Shown piece by piece: positions 29,339 to 38,432 of a DNA stretch of 64,000 nucleotides. Numbering within the stretch: the first letter of the stretch is position 1; each line of letters starts with the position of its first letter. A program made the translations under genes and the position numbers. The notes under the pieces are model-generated. The model saw only the letters and a program-made list of their open reading frames with translations, searched no databases and was not told the origin of the DNA. This DNA comes from Alphaproteobacteria bacterium (GTDB lineage: Bacteria > Pseudomonadota > Alphaproteobacteria > UBA7985 > JAUIBT01), in assembly GCA_030428255.1 (NCBI GenBank), contig JAUIBT010000013.1:42975-106974 (forward strand), written 5' to 3'.

Positions 29339-29839
29339 TCAAAGCATCAGCTCTGGTTTGGCCGGTTCGCTCTCGGGTTTCCGGCTGAAATCAGAGAGAA
29401 AATCCATTGGTTTGGGCGCCATTTCGGTGAGTTTTATACTCTCCAACACCGCCAGCACCTTTCGATTCACGCGATCCCAGTTGCCAGACATGCCGCAAAT
29501 CGACGTGTGCTCGCAAATGGTCTCCCCATCGTCCACGCAGGCGGTCAAAGATAAGGGCCCCTCGATCGCACCAATAATGTCGGCGACAGATATCTCCTCA
29601 GGCGCGCGGGCAAGCGAGTAGCCCCCATTCACGCCACGCGAGGAGGCAAGAAGGCCCGCACGAGAGAGCTGTTTGAGTACCTTTGAGACCGTCGGCAAGG
29701 GCACGACGGTCTCATCGGCAAGGGTAGGAGCGGCCATCATGCGCGCTCCTTTCTTGTCTTTGGCTTCTTCCGGGCCTGGGGCCTGGCTTAAACGCCACAA
29801 AACCAATACGGCATAGTCAGTTAGGCGGTTAAGCTTCAT
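29339..29839 (-). CDS. Rrf2-family Fe-S-responsive regulator of the suf operon
   Basis: A 166-aa winged-helix repressor of the Rrf2 family (SUF-system regulator branch). The N-terminal M-K-L-N-R-L-T-D-Y-A-V-L-V-L begins the DNA-binding domain, with P-T-V-S-K-V-L-K as recognition helix near residues 50-57. Three Cys at about residues 101, 109 and 115 could bind an Fe-S cluster as in IscR. A charged insertion (E-E-A-K-D-K-K-G-A-R) sits in the winged-helix region, which is longer than usual. The start is ATG 29839; a longer frame would begin at a TTG. It heads the suf operon, so it probably senses Fe-S status and controls its own promoter. Confidence 0.85.
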   Translation of the reverse strand: MKLNRLTDYAVLVLWRLSQAPGPEEAKDKKGARMMAAPTLADETVVPLPTVSKVLKQLSRAGLLASSRGVNGGYSLARAPEEISVADIIGAIEGPLSLTACVDDGETICEHTSICGMSGNWDRVNRKVLAVLESIKLTEMAPKPMDFLSDFSRKPESEPAKPELML

Positions 29840-29903
29840 GGGAAAGAACCGAAAAGACAAGTTGACGGGTGGTAGTGGACAGCTCTAACGGCGTCCTAAT
29901 CCT

Positions 29904-29932
29904 TATTTAGAACCGTTCTAAATCGACGTCAA
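29904..29932 (-). promoter_or_regulatory. suf operon promoter with Irr/ICE-like operator
   Basis: On the minus strand a -35 TTGACG (29932-29927) and -10 TAAATA (29909-29904) are separated by exactly 17 nt. The perfect 19-bp palindrome ATTTAGAACCGTTCTAAAT at 29905-29923 covers the spacer and the -10. Its core TTAGAA-N3-TTCTAA equals the iron control element (ICE) reported for the alphaproteobacterial regulator Irr. The position inside the core promoter fits repression. The Rrf2 regulator encoded just downstream is the other candidate binder. Confidence 0.75.
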
Positions 29933-30301
29933 TCGCGAAATGGGAGAAATTCAGTCCTTTTTTGCCGCGCCATCAATCCGATGGACAAGGATGGACTGAT
30001 TTTCGCGGCGCTATCGCGCAGATGTGACCGGCAAACGTGCCTCACGGTGTTGCTTGCGGCGGCTGATGGCAGGGCGCTCGGTAAACCCATGCAAAACCTG
30101 GTTTGACAGCCTTGAAAATCTACCACTTTCAAACTCGAATTGACGTGACACTCAGAGGGCGGCGTTCTATACCGAGCGGGTCTTCTGGTCGCGGCACAAA
30201 GGCAACCAAACGCGACAGGCAAAGCGCTGCTTGGAAGAGCACGACTGGAACGACACGGCAAATGGACCAAGGTCCACATGAGAGACCACTAACTTAGGGC
30301 A

Positions 30302-30328
30302 CGAGCGCCACGTCATTGACGGCGCTCG
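30302..30328 (+). promoter_or_regulatory. Leader hairpin directly upstream of sucA
   Basis: CGAGCGCC/GGCGCTCG forms an 8-bp stem, and the enclosed bases GTCATTGAC can extend it. It ends 12 nt before the sucA ATG and so occupies the place of the ribosome binding site. No T-tract follows, so it is not a terminator. A role in translation or mRNA stability is inferred. Confidence 0.4.
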
Positions 30329-30340
30329 CGAGATAATGGC

Positions 30341-33253
30341 ATGACGCAGCCGGAAGCCGATACGCGCGATCCGCTCGCATTTTTGAACGCGGGCAACATC
30401 ACTTTCATTTCCCAGCTTTACCAACGCTATCTAGAGACCCCCAGTCAGATTGAATCCGACTGGCAGGCCTTTTTTGCGGAACTCGGCGAAGATGAAAAAA
30501 GCTTGTTGGCAGACATCGAAGGGCCCAACTGGGCCGCGCGACAGACGCGTGTGATTGGCGCTGTCGATCCTGATGCACCCAAAGCGAACGGTAAGGCCAA
30601 GGAGGCCGCTCCGACCGCGCTTGAGCTGCAAGCCCACACCGACGCGACCGAGCGGACTATCAAGGTCATCGGTTTGGTGCGCGCCTACCGTGTTCTGGGC
30701 CACCACTTCGCAAAGCTCGACCCCTTGGGACTGAAGAGCCACGATCCGATCAAAGAGCTGGACCCCGCCTTTCACGGCCTGGACGACGACGATTATGGTC
30801 GCCCGATCTATGTCGGCGGAGTCTTGGGCTTTGGCGACTACGATCCAACCTTGGAAGAAATCCTTGAGCGCCTGACTGCAACCTACTGCGGCAGCGTCGG
30901 CGTCGAGTACATGCACATTCAAGACCCGGCGCAAAAATCTTGGATCCAAGAGCGCATTGAGGTCATTTCAAACCACACGGACTTTACCTTGCAAGGGAAG
31001 ACCGCGATCTTTGAACGCCTCGTGGACGCTGAAGGTTTTGAAGCCTACCTGGACAAGAAGTTCAAGGGAACCAAGCGCTTTGGTCTGGACGGTGGCGAGG
31101 CTTTGATGCCAGCCATGGAGCAAATTTTGAAGCGCGGCGGGCAATTGGGTATCGACGAGGTGGTGATCGGCATGCCGCACCGCGGCCGCCTCAACGTGCT
31201 GGCCAACGTCATGAACAAGGCCTACGCGACGATCTTCGCAGAGTTCAAGGGCCACCAATTCAACGTTCCAGACGATGTGGTCGGCTCTGGCGATGTGAAG
31301 TATCACTTGGGCGCGTCCGATGATCGCGAATTCGACGGCAAGAAAGTCCACCTCTCGCTGACGGCCAACCCTTCCCACTTGGAGGCCGTTAACCCCGTCG
31401 TTGCTGGCAAAGTGCGCGCGAAGCAAATGCAAAAGGACGACGAAGAGCGCGAGCGCGTTATGCCGATCTTGCTGCACGGCGATGCGGCCTTTGCTGGGCA
31501 GGGCGTGGTGGCCGAGACCCTGGAAATGTCCGAGCTGAAGGGCTACCGCGTCGGCGGCACCATTCACTTGGTGGTCAACAATCAGATTGGTTTCACGACA
31601 AACCCAGCCAACGCGCGCTCGGGCCCCTACTGCACCGACATTGCCAAGATGATCGCCGCACCGATTTTGCACGTCAACGGCGACGATCCTGAAGCCGTGG
31701 TTCACGTCGCCCGTATCGCGACAGAATTCCGTCAGAAGTTCAAGAAAGACATCGTTGTTGATCTGTTTTGCTACCGCCGCTTCGGCCACAACGAGGGTGA
31801 TGAGCCGCGTTTCAGCCAACCGCTGATGTACAAAGCTATCGAAAAACACCCGAAGGTCTCAGAGATCTATGCGGCCAAGCTGATTGGTGAAGGCACGCTT
31901 GATGAGGCGGGCATCGCAGCTATCCGGGCCAAGAAGGAGCAGGAGCTGGACGAGGCCTTTGGTCTGTCCGACACCTACCGCACCAACGAGCCCGACATGC
32001 TGCGCGGCATGTGGCAGGACTACGAACGCGGCAACCCTGATGCCGGCCCTCGCCGCGGAGTGACCGGGATCAAGGAAGAGGCCTATGAGCGCCTTGGCCG
32101 CGCTTTGACGACCATTCCTGAAGATTTCAACCTCAATTCCAAGCTAACCCGCCTGATAAAGACCAAGCAGGAGATGTTTAGCTCTGGCACGGGATTTGAC
32201 TGGGGAACCGCCGAATCGCTCGCCTTTGCGAGCTTGCTGGACGAAGGCCATCCGATCCGGTTTTCAGGCCAAGATGTGCGACGCGGCACCTTCTCTCACC
32301 GCCATGCGGCTTTGATCGACCAGGTGGACGAAACGCCCTATTTGCCCCTCAACAATCTGCGCGAAGACCAAAAAGCCCATATCGACATCATCAACTCGCA
32401 TTTGTCTGAGTACGCTGTGCTGGGCTTCGAGTACGGCTATTCCACCGCCGAGCCAAACGGCCTGACGCTGTGGGAAGCCCAGTTCGGCGACTTCGCCAAC
32501 GGCGCCCAAATCATGATCGACCAGTTCATCGCCTCGGCCGAGAGCAAGTGGCTGCGGTTTTCTGGCCTGGTTATGTTGTTGCCCCACGGCTTTGAAGGCC
32601 AAGGCCCTGAGCACTCTTCGGCACGAATAGAACGCTTCTTGCAAATGAGTGCTGAGGACAACTGGCAGATCGTAAACTGTACAACGCCTGCCAACTACTT
32701 CCACGTTTTGCGCCGCCAGATCCATCGCCGCTTCCGCAAACCACTGGTGGTCTTCTCGCCAAAGTCCTTGTTGCGCCATAAGCAAGCGCAATCCATGAAA
32801 CACGAATTCTTGAACGAATCGACCTTCCACCGTCTGTTGTGGGACGACAGCCCAGCTTGCGCGCCCGAGCAGGTCCGGCGCGTGATCTTCTGCAGCGGCA
32901 AGGTCTATTTTGATATTAAAGCCGCTGCGCAAGAGCAGGGCGTTAATGACGTCTACGTCATGCGGGTTGAACAACTCTATCCCTTCCCGAAAGATGCCTT
33001 GTTGGAAGAGTTGAGCGTTTTCAAGCACGCAGAATTCGTTTGGTGTCAAGAAGAGCCCAAGAACATGGGTGCTTGGACCTTCGTCGATCCTCGCTTAGAG
33101 GAGACGCTGATCGAGTTGGGCGCTCAGCACACCCGCGCTGGATACGCCGGGCGCCCGGAAGCCGCGTCACCGGCGACCGGTTCTGCGAGCAAACACGCAG
33201 CTCAGCAGACCGCGCTGGTCACCGCAGCACTGACTGGACCCGTCGCGCGCTGA
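30341..33253 (+). CDS. sucA: 2-oxoglutarate dehydrogenase E1 component
   Basis: The thiamine-diphosphate-dependent E1 of the 2-oxoglutarate dehydrogenase complex in the TCA cycle. The 970-aa sequence has the N-terminal S-F-L-N-A-G-N-like E2-binding motif region, G-M-P-H-R-G-R-L-N-V-L near residue 277, H-G-D-A-A-F-A-G-Q-G near 378 and Y-G-Y-S in the transketolase-like domain. It is followed by sucB 99 nt downstream; a terminator closes the pair, and no lpd (E3) gene is in the operon. A strong ribosome binding site is not apparent, and a stable hairpin precedes the start. Confidence 0.96.
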   Translation: MTQPEADTRDPLAFLNAGNITFISQLYQRYLETPSQIESDWQAFFAELGEDEKSLLADIEGPNWAARQTRVIGAVDPDAPKANGKAKEAAPTALELQAHTDATERTIKVIGLVRAYRVLGHHFAKLDPLGLKSHDPIKELDPAFHGLDDDDYGRPIYVGGVLGFGDYDPTLEEILERLTATYCGSVGVEYMHIQDPAQKSWIQERIEVISNHTDFTLQGKTAIFERLVDAEGFEAYLDKKFKGTKRFGLDGGEALMPAMEQILKRGGQLGIDEVVIGMPHRGRLNVLANVMNKAYATIFAEFKGHQFNVPDDVVGSGDVKYHLGASDDREFDGKKVHLSLTANPSHLEAVNPVVAGKVRAKQMQKDDEERERVMPILLHGDAAFAGQGVVAETLEMSELKGYRVGGTIHLVVNNQIGFTTNPANARSGPYCTDIAKMIAAPILHVNGDDPEAVVHVARIATEFRQKFKKDIVVDLFCYRRFGHNEGDEPRFSQPLMYKAIEKHPKVSEIYAAKLIGEGTLDEAGIAAIRAKKEQELDEAFGLSDTYRTNEPDMLRGMWQDYERGNPDAGPRRGVTGIKEEAYERLGRALTTIPEDFNLNSKLTRLIKTKQEMFSSGTGFDWGTAESLAFASLLDEGHPIRFSGQDVRRGTFSHRHAALIDQVDETPYLPLNNLREDQKAHIDIINSHLSEYAVLGFEYGYSTAEPNGLTLWEAQFGDFANGAQIMIDQFIASAESKWLRFSGLVMLLPHGFEGQGPEHSSARIERFLQMSAEDNWQIVNCTTPANYFHVLRRQIHRRFRKPLVVFSPKSLLRHKQAQSMKHEFLNESTFHRLLWDDSPACAPEQVRRVIFCSGKVYFDIKAAAQEQGVNDVYVMRVEQLYPFPKDALLEELSVFKHAEFVWCQEEPKNMGAWTFVDPRLEETLIELGAQHTRAGYAGRPEAASPATGSASKHAAQQTALVTAALTGPVAR

Positions 33254-33352
33254 TCGCGGCGACTTGACTTGGCGCAGGGTCAGCAGACCTGCGAAGAACT
33301 ACGATTGATTGGATTGAGCCCGGCTCAACCGACCTGAAAGATAGGAAACGAC

Positions 33353-34579
33353 ATGGCGAGCGAAATTTTGGTTCCCACTCTGGGTGAATCGGTAAGCGAA
33401 GCGACCGTCTCAAACTGGCTGAAGAAGCCGGGGGAGGCCGTGGCGGTGGACGAACCCCTTTTGGAACTTGAGACCGACAAAGTCACGCTGGAAGTCAACG
33501 CCACGACGGCGGGTGTGCTGAACCAAATTCTGGCCGAAGCAGGCGCAACCGTTGAGGTGGGTGCTGTGCTGGGCATGATTGATGAAAGCGGAACCGCCGC
33601 CTCAGCGCCCGCCGCAGCCGTGCCAGACTTGCCCAAGGAGCCAACAGCCGCTCCGGCATCTCCGGCATCTCCAGCGCCGCAAAGCGCGGGCAACCCCGCT
33701 CAATCGCCTGCTGTAGCCAAGTTGCTGGCGGAAAACCCGCAGGTCGATGCTAGCGCTGTGGACGGCAGCGGAAAAGACGGCCGCCTGACCAAGGGCGATG
33801 TTCTAGCCGCGGTTGCCAGCCCGGCTGCCGCGCCGACCGCTGCTCCGGTGCCAGCGCCTGCTGCGCCCCGTGAGACAGGTCCACGCGAGGAACGCGTACG
33901 CATGACCCGCCTGCGCCAGACCATCGCGCGCCGTCTGAAGGAAGCGCAAAACACAGCCGCTATGCTGACCACCTTTAACGAAGTGGATATGTCAGCGGTT
34001 ATGGATACCCGTAAGCGCCTGCAAGACGACTTTGTCGCCAAGCACGGCGTTAAGCTGGGCTTCATGTCCTTTTTCGTAAAAGCGGTTGTCGCTGCTCTTA
34101 AGGACCTGCCAGCGGTTAACGCTGAGATCGATGGTGGCGATATCATCTATAAGAACTACTTCAACATCGGCGTGGCGGTTGGCACGCCCAGCGGACTTGT
34201 TGTTCCCGTGCTGCGTGACGCGGACGCCATGGGCTTTGCAGATATCGAAAAGACCATTGCAGACTTTGGCAAGCGCGCGCGCGACGGCAAATTGGCTATG
34301 GCTGAAATGCAGGGCGGTACCTTCACCATCTCAAACGGTGGCATCTATGGCTCGCTGAACTCGACGCCGATTTTGAATACGCCGCAGTCCGGCATCCTGG
34401 GCATGCACAAGATTCAAGACCGCCCCATGGTCGAAGGTGGCCAGATCGTTATTCGCCCCATGATGTACCTGGCCATGTCCTATGATCACCGCATCATCGA
34501 CGGCCGCGAAGCTGTAACCTTCTTGGTCAAAGTCAAGGAAGCTCTGGAGGCACCCGAGCGCCTGTTGTTCGATCTCTAG
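33353..34579 (+). CDS. sucB: 2-oxoglutarate dehydrogenase E2 (dihydrolipoyl succinyltransferase)
   Basis: The lipoyl-bearing E2 of the 2-oxoglutarate dehydrogenase complex. From the N-terminus it has a lipoyl domain with the modified Lys in E-T-D-K-V-T at residue 43, an Ala/Pro linker, a peripheral subunit-binding domain ([10 protein letters not shown], about 120-155), a second Pro/Ala linker, and the catalytic acyltransferase domain ending in [11 protein letters not shown] with the catalytic His. Length is 408 aa, as usual. TAGGAAA precedes the ATG. It pairs with sucA. Confidence 0.96.
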   Translation: MASEILVPTLGESVSEATVSNWLKKPGEAVAVDEPLLELETDKVTLEVNATTAGVLNQILAEAGATVEVGAVLGMIDESGTAASAPAAAVPDLPKEPTAAPASPASPAPQSAGNPAQSPAVAKLLAENPQVDASAVDGSGKDGRLTKGDVLAAVASPAAAPTAAPVPAPAAPRETGPREERVRMTRLRQTIARRLKEAQNTAAMLTTFNEVDMSAVMDTRKRLQDDFVAKHGVKLGFMSFFVKAVVAALKDLPAVNAEIDGGDIIYKNYFNIGVAVGTPSGLVVPVLRDADAMGFADIEKTIADFGKRARDGKLAMAEMQGGTFTISNGGIYGSLNSTPILNTPQSGILGMHKIQDRPMVEGGQIVIRPMMYLAMSYDHRIIDGREAVTFLVKVKEALEAPERLLFDL

Positions 34580-34631
34580 ACCGGCTCGCAAGCAAGTGCT
34601 GGTCAAATGAAATCCATGACCTAAATTACAC

Positions 34632-34663
34632 GATGGCTGGCGGTGTGCTGGCCATCTTTTTTT
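34632..34663 (+). terminator. Rho-independent terminator after sucAB
   Basis: The stem GATGGC/GCCATC is extended by TGGC/GCTG through G-T pairs and is followed by seven T. It closes the sucA-sucB operon. Confidence 0.85.
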
Positions 34664-34692
34664 GCTCTATCCGACAATAGGCCGACCGCCCA

Positions 34693-35316
34693 ATGACTAC
34701 TTTGCCCAAAAAGCTCTCTCCTGGCCTCAAGCTTGCTCTGGATTTGGGGCCGCTGCTGGTCTTCTTTGTGCTATTGCTGCGCGTGGATATCATGGCAGCA
34801 ACCTTGTCGTATGTGATTTTGGCGCCCATCGTGCTGGCCATCTATTGGGTGGTAGAGCGCAAAGTTCCGCCCATGTTGTTGGTTTCAACGGCCCTGATTT
34901 TGGTCATGGGCGGGCTGACGCTTTGGCTGAAAGATGATACCTTTATCAAGATGAAGCCGACGCTGATATACTGTCTGTTCGCAGCGGTTCTAACCGGCAG
35001 TCTGCTGGTTAAGCGCTTGCTTATTAAGCAGCTTATGGGCTCGGGTTTGGCAATGAGCGACGCGGGCTGGTACAAGCTGACCTACGCAACCATCGGCCTG
35101 TTTCTTTGCTTGGCGCTCGCCAACGAACTGGTTTGGCGCAATTTCTCAGACGCCACCTGGGCGGGGTTCAAAATTGCGGTAGTGCCCATCACCTTGGTCG
35201 CTTTTGGCTTGATGTTCTATGCACTGCGCAACCACATGGTCTTGGACGAAGGTAAGACCGAGCCCATGGATCGCAAAGAGGCTGGCTCCAGCGACCCTTC
35301 AGGGGACGACCAGTGA
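34693..35316 (+). CDS. yciB: Inner-membrane spanning protein YciB (IspZ, septation protein A)
   Basis: A 207-aa integral membrane protein with about five hydrophobic segments. Family motifs include L-D-L-G-P-L-L-V-F-F near residue 15 and the C-terminal N-E-L-V-W-R-N-F-S-D-A-T-W-A-G-F-K. YciB members affect cell-envelope and septum formation. It begins a new transcription unit after the sucAB terminator and overlaps the next gene by 4 nt (GTGA). Confidence 0.9.
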   Translation: MTTLPKKLSPGLKLALDLGPLLVFFVLLLRVDIMAATLSYVILAPIVLAIYWVVERKVPPMLLVSTALILVMGGLTLWLKDDTFIKMKPTLIYCLFAAVLTGSLLVKRLLIKQLMGSGLAMSDAGWYKLTYATIGLFLCLALANELVWRNFSDATWAGFKIAVVPITLVAFGLMFYALRNHMVLDEGKTEPMDRKEAGSSDPSGDDQ

Positions 35317-35963
35317 CGGGCGGGCGCGCCATCCATGTCGATGTCTTTTCCGATCCGATTTGCCCCTGGTGCTTTATCGGCAAGCGCCGGCTGGAGCAGG
35401 CTGTCGAAAGCTATCCACACCCCATAACGCTTGAGATTAGCTGGCGTTGTTTCCAGCTCAACCCCTCCATGCCCGTAGAAGGCATGGATCGACACACCTA
35501 CCTGGCGGCAAAATTTGGTGGCCCAGAACGTGCCCGTGCCGTTTACGGACACATTGCCGACACGGGCAAGCAGGCGGGAATTGATTTCCAGTTTGACGCC
35601 ATCAAGCGAACACCCAATACGCTGGCTGCGCATCGATTGCTGCGCTGGGCACAGTCGCAGGGCCAGGATGCCAACGCCCTGATGACGCGCCTCTTCGAGG
35701 CCTATTTCTTTGAAGGCCAAGATATCGGCGATCCCGCCGTGCTGCTGGACTCCCTTCACAGCGCCGGACTAGCCACCTGCGGCGGTGAAGCGGTCCTTGC
35801 CAACGACGACTTTGCCCGAGAGGTTGAAGAAGAAGAATCCACAGCCCGCGCCATGGGCCTGACGGGCGTACCCTTGTTTGTGTTCGAACAGAGCTACGCG
35901 CTGTCTGGGGCTCAAGAGCCCCAGGCTTTCCATCGAATTTTTGATCTCCTGCGCACAGCTTAA
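35313..35963 (+). CDS. DsbA-family oxidoreductase (FrnE-like)
   Basis: A 216-aa thioredoxin-fold protein with a C-P-W-C active site at residues 17-20 in the motif F-S-D-P-I-C-P-W-C-F-I-G. This is typical of the FrnE/polyketide-biosynthesis branch, and no signal peptide is present, so it should be cytoplasmic. The segment G-L-T-G-V-P-L-F-V contains the cis-Pro loop. The start is a GTG overlapping the yciB stop (GTGA), so translation is coupled. Substrate unknown; a thiol-disulfide oxidoreductase or isomerase role is expected. Confidence 0.85.
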   Translation: MTGGRAIHVDVFSDPICPWCFIGKRRLEQAVESYPHPITLEISWRCFQLNPSMPVEGMDRHTYLAAKFGGPERARAVYGHIADTGKQAGIDFQFDAIKRTPNTLAAHRLLRWAQSQGQDANALMTRLFEAYFFEGQDIGDPAVLLDSLHSAGLATCGGEAVLANDDFAREVEEEESTARAMGLTGVPLFVFEQSYALSGAQEPQAFHRIFDLLRTA

Positions 35964-36157
35964 CGGCCTGACCCGTACCCACAGCGGCTACGTAGCCGGA
36001 GGGCGGCGGCGGTGCAGTGCCAATGACGCGGCGCGCCCGGCGGTGCCGCGCTTGCATTGGGCGCGTCTCGCCGCCTCTAAAGCCTAAAGCACGCACGAAC
36101 TCACAGCGCCTGCTCAAGCCTGCATCGGACACATTTGGTACATTTTGGGGGGTTCCC

Positions 36158-36233
36158 TGGTGGGCGGTGAGAGGCTCGAACTCCCGACCTACTCGGTGTA
36201 AACGAGTTGCTCTACCAACTGAGCTAACCGCCC
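36158..36233 (-). tRNA. tRNA-Val (UAC anticodon)
   Basis: Read on the minus strand it has a full cloverleaf: acceptor GGGCGGT paired with ACCGCCC, D-arm GCTC AGTTGGTA GAGC, anticodon stem ACTCG/CGAGT with loop TTTACAC (anticodon TAC), T-arm with GTTCGAG, and an encoded CCA at 36158-36160. It stands alone between the DsbA-like gene and the rRNA/tRNA pseudouridine synthase gene. The remaining non-coding sequence from 35964 to 36337 shows no other feature. Confidence 0.95.
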
Positions 36234-36337
36234 TTCGGGAGCGCCTATGTAGCCTTTCGCTGATAGGCGCGCAAGCAAAAAAGAAGCCTCAAAAGCAAAA
36301 AGATTTCGCCAGCCATTTGGTGCAACCAGCCCAGCTT

Positions 36338-37039
36338 TCAGAATTCTGCCGGCGCTGTAAAATCCAAAGGATCTCCGCTGATAGGGTGCGTAAAAGCCAA
36401 GCGCTCGGCGTGGAGCAGAAGCCGTGGCGCGCGCGCCTGAACTGCTGGGCTGGCATAGAAACGGTCACCCAAAATCGCGTGCCCCATGGCCGCCAAATGG
36501 ACCCGCAATTGATGCGAGCGCCCAGTGATGGGCTCCAGACCCAAGCGCGCCGAGCGACCACCGCTTGCGACCTCGATCAGCCACCAGCGCGTCTGGCTGG
36601 GTTTGCCAAGGTGCCAGTCCACAATCTGCTTGGGCCGGTTTGGCCAATCACAGATCAGTGGTAAGTCAATCAGCCCGTCGGACTCGCTGGGGCAGCCATC
36701 GACCACAGCGACATAGCACTTGTTCACCAAGCGCTCACGGAATTGGCGCATCAGCTCGCGTTGCGCCTCGAGCGTCAGGGACAGAACCAACAGCCCCGAT
36801 GTTGGCAGGTCCAGGCGGTGGACCACCGCAGCTTCAGAATGACGCCCCTTCACGCGTGACAGCAAGCTGTCGTGGTGAGCCGGATCGCGGCCAGGCACAC
36901 TCAACAGCTCACTGGGTTTGTTAGCGACCAGAATGTGCTCGTCTTCATAGAGCAGCTCCAGCCAGGGCTCGCGCGGCGGGTCATAACGCCACTCAGACAC
37001 AGGTGGCGGCGCTGCGGACGTTGTGTCTGCCAGGCTCAT
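36338..37039 (-). CDS. RluA-family pseudouridine synthase
   Basis: A 233-aa enzyme that converts uridine to pseudouridine in rRNA or tRNA. The catalytic Asp lies in H-R-L-D-L-P-T-S-G at residues 74-82, and the substrate-binding G-R-S-H-Q-L-R-V-H-L-A-A-M-G-H and G-D-x-F-Y motifs follow. The length suits RluA itself (23S rRNA and tRNA) rather than RluC/D, and no S4 domain is present. ATG 37039 overlaps the preceding allA stop (ATGA), so it ends the ureide operon by position, although its function is unrelated. Confidence 0.88.
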   Translation of the reverse strand: MSLADTTSAAPPPVSEWRYDPPREPWLELLYEDEHILVANKPSELLSVPGRDPAHHDSLLSRVKGRHSEAAVVHRLDLPTSGLLVLSLTLEAQRELMRQFRERLVNKCYVAVVDGCPSESDGLIDLPLICDWPNRPKQIVDWHLGKPSQTRWWLIEVASGGRSARLGLEPITGRSHQLRVHLAAMGHAILGDRFYASPAVQARAPRLLLHAERLAFTHPISGDPLDFTAPAEF

Positions 37040-37566
37040 GGAGCCGACGGCTCCAGCCGCTCCTCCAGGTCCTCGCCCAGCCGCACGGTATAGGGCGCGT
37101 CGAACCAGAACTCTTCCAGGTTTGATCCCTGCCCGCCGATCCGGTCGATCACAGCAAAGCGCCCAGACCCCGCCAAGGGCGTCAGCACGCCGTGCCAGGT
37201 ATTGCGCTTGATGTTGATCCCTTGCCCTGGCTGCGTTAGGAAGGCCAAGGGCTGTGCTGGCTTGCCCCAGTTGTCGGGCGCGACGATGACCAGAAAGCTC
37301 GGCTCGCTCATAGGAATGAAGGCCTGGCTGCCCATCGGGTGCCGCTCGACCATCTCCAGACGGTAGGGCAATTGGCGGTGCTGGGATTGAAACAGACTGA
37401 GGCCTACACGCCCACCCTCGTGCTTGACGTCCAGCGTCATAAGGTCCGAGTGGCGCTCGCACAGGCCTTGATTGATGATCGCGCTCGGCTGGTCGCGCAG
37501 GTCGATCACTTCACCGAAGGGGGCAAAGGCCTCAACGGTCAGTGGCCTAATCCAAATTTCGCTCAC
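37036..37566 (-). CDS. allA: Ureidoglycolate lyase
   Basis: The last step of ureide catabolism: ureidoglycolate to glyoxylate plus urea. The 176-aa sequence has the family motifs F-A-P-F-G-E-V-I near residue 14, R-H-P-x-G-S-Q-A-F-I-P, P-G-Q-G-I-N-I-K-R-N-T-W-H-G and V-I-D-R-I-G. The start is GTG, 2 nt after the upstream gene's stop. It lies in one operon with the ureidoglycine aminohydrolase and the allantoinase fusion. Confidence 0.92.
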   Translation of the reverse strand: MSEIWIRPLTVEAFAPFGEVIDLRDQPSAIINQGLCERHSDLMTLDVKHEGGRVGLSLFQSQHRQLPYRLEMVERHPMGSQAFIPMSEPSFLVIVAPDNWGKPAQPLAFLTQPGQGINIKRNTWHGVLTPLAGSGRFAVIDRIGGQGSNLEEFWFDAPYTVRLGEDLEERLEPSAP

Positions 37567-37568
37567 GG

Positions 37569-38432
37569 CTAAAGCTCCAACCCTGCGTGGCGATTGACAT
37601 CCTTATACAAAAGGTAACGGAACGGACCGGGACCACTGGCATAGCAGGCCTGTGGGCAAAAGGCGCGTAGCCACATGTAATCGCCCGCTTCGACCTCGAC
37701 CCAATCGTCGTTCAAACGATAGACAGCCTTGCCCTCCAGAACATAGAGTCCGTGTTCCATAACGTGGGTCTCGGCAAAGGGAATGACCCCACCCGGCTGA
37801 AAGGTGACGATGTTGACGTGCATGTCATGGCGCATATCATCCGGGTCCACGAAGCGGGTAGTCGCCCAGACACCATTGGTGTCAGGCATGGCTATCGGCG
37901 GGGTGGCCTGATCGCTGGTCACAAAAGGTTCGGGATGCGCGATGCCATCCACCGATACATAGCGCTTGCGCACCCAGTGAAAGCTGGCCTTCTTGTCCGA
38001 CGTGTTGGCTATGCTCCAATGCGTGCCCGCAGGAATGTAGGCATAACCGCCAGGCTCCAAGGTCTGGTAGGTGCCAGCCAGCATCAGGTGAACTTCGCCT
38101 TCAGTGACAAACAGCACGCTTTCAATGCCCGCAAGGGTCTCGGGCTTGTCGCTACCGCCGCCGGGCTGAACCTCCATGATGTACTGGCTGAAGGTCTCCG
38201 CAAAGCCGGTCAGCGGCCGGGAAATGATCCAGGCCCGCGTCTTGCTCCAAAACGGCAGGTTCGAGGTCACGATGTCGGTCATCACGCCCTTGGGGATCAC
38301 CGCGTAGGCCGGGGTAAAGATCGCCCGATCCGACAAAAGTTGGGTTTGCGGAGGCAGCCCACCTTGCGGCGTGTAATAGCGCTGATCTTGACCGGCAATG
38401 CCCTGGGGTTTGGGATCCTCACTGTGCATCAT
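37569..38432 (-). CDS. (S)-ureidoglycine aminohydrolase (bicupin)
   Basis: A 287-aa double-cupin Mn-dependent enzyme (the UGlyAH, AllE/YlbA family) that releases ammonia from (S)-ureidoglycine to give (S)-ureidoglycolate. The N-terminal T-P-A-Y-A-V-I-P-K-G-V-M-T-D motif and the C-terminal cupin with H-V-M-E-H-G-L-Y-V-L-E-G-K are characteristic. Its ATG overlaps the upstream fusion gene stop (ATGA). It feeds AllA directly downstream. Confidence 0.92.
   Translation of the reverse strand: MMHSEDPKPQGIAGQDQRYYTPQGGLPPQTQLLSDRAIFTPAYAVIPKGVMTDIVTSNLPFWSKTRAWIISRPLTGFAETFSQYIMEVQPGGGSDKPETLAGIESVLFVTEGEVHLMLAGTYQTLEPGGYAYIPAGTHWSIANTSDKKASFHWVRKRYVSVDGIAHPEPFVTSDQATPPIAMPDTNGVWATTRFVDPDDMRHDMHVNIVTFQPGGVIPFAETHVMEHGLYVLEGKAVYRLNDDWVEVEAGDYMWLRAFCPQACYASGPGPFRYLLYKDVNRHAGLEL

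Larger units (their letters stand above)
29840..30340. other. Divergent regulatory region between suf operon and sucA
   Basis: This 501-nt stretch holds the suf promoter with its palindrome at 29904-29932. On the plus side it contains the sucA leader, with -35-like TTGACA at 30103 and TTGACG at 30140 but no well-spaced -10. A hairpin at 30302-30328 lies just before sucA. I see no convincing gene within it. Confidence 0.55.
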
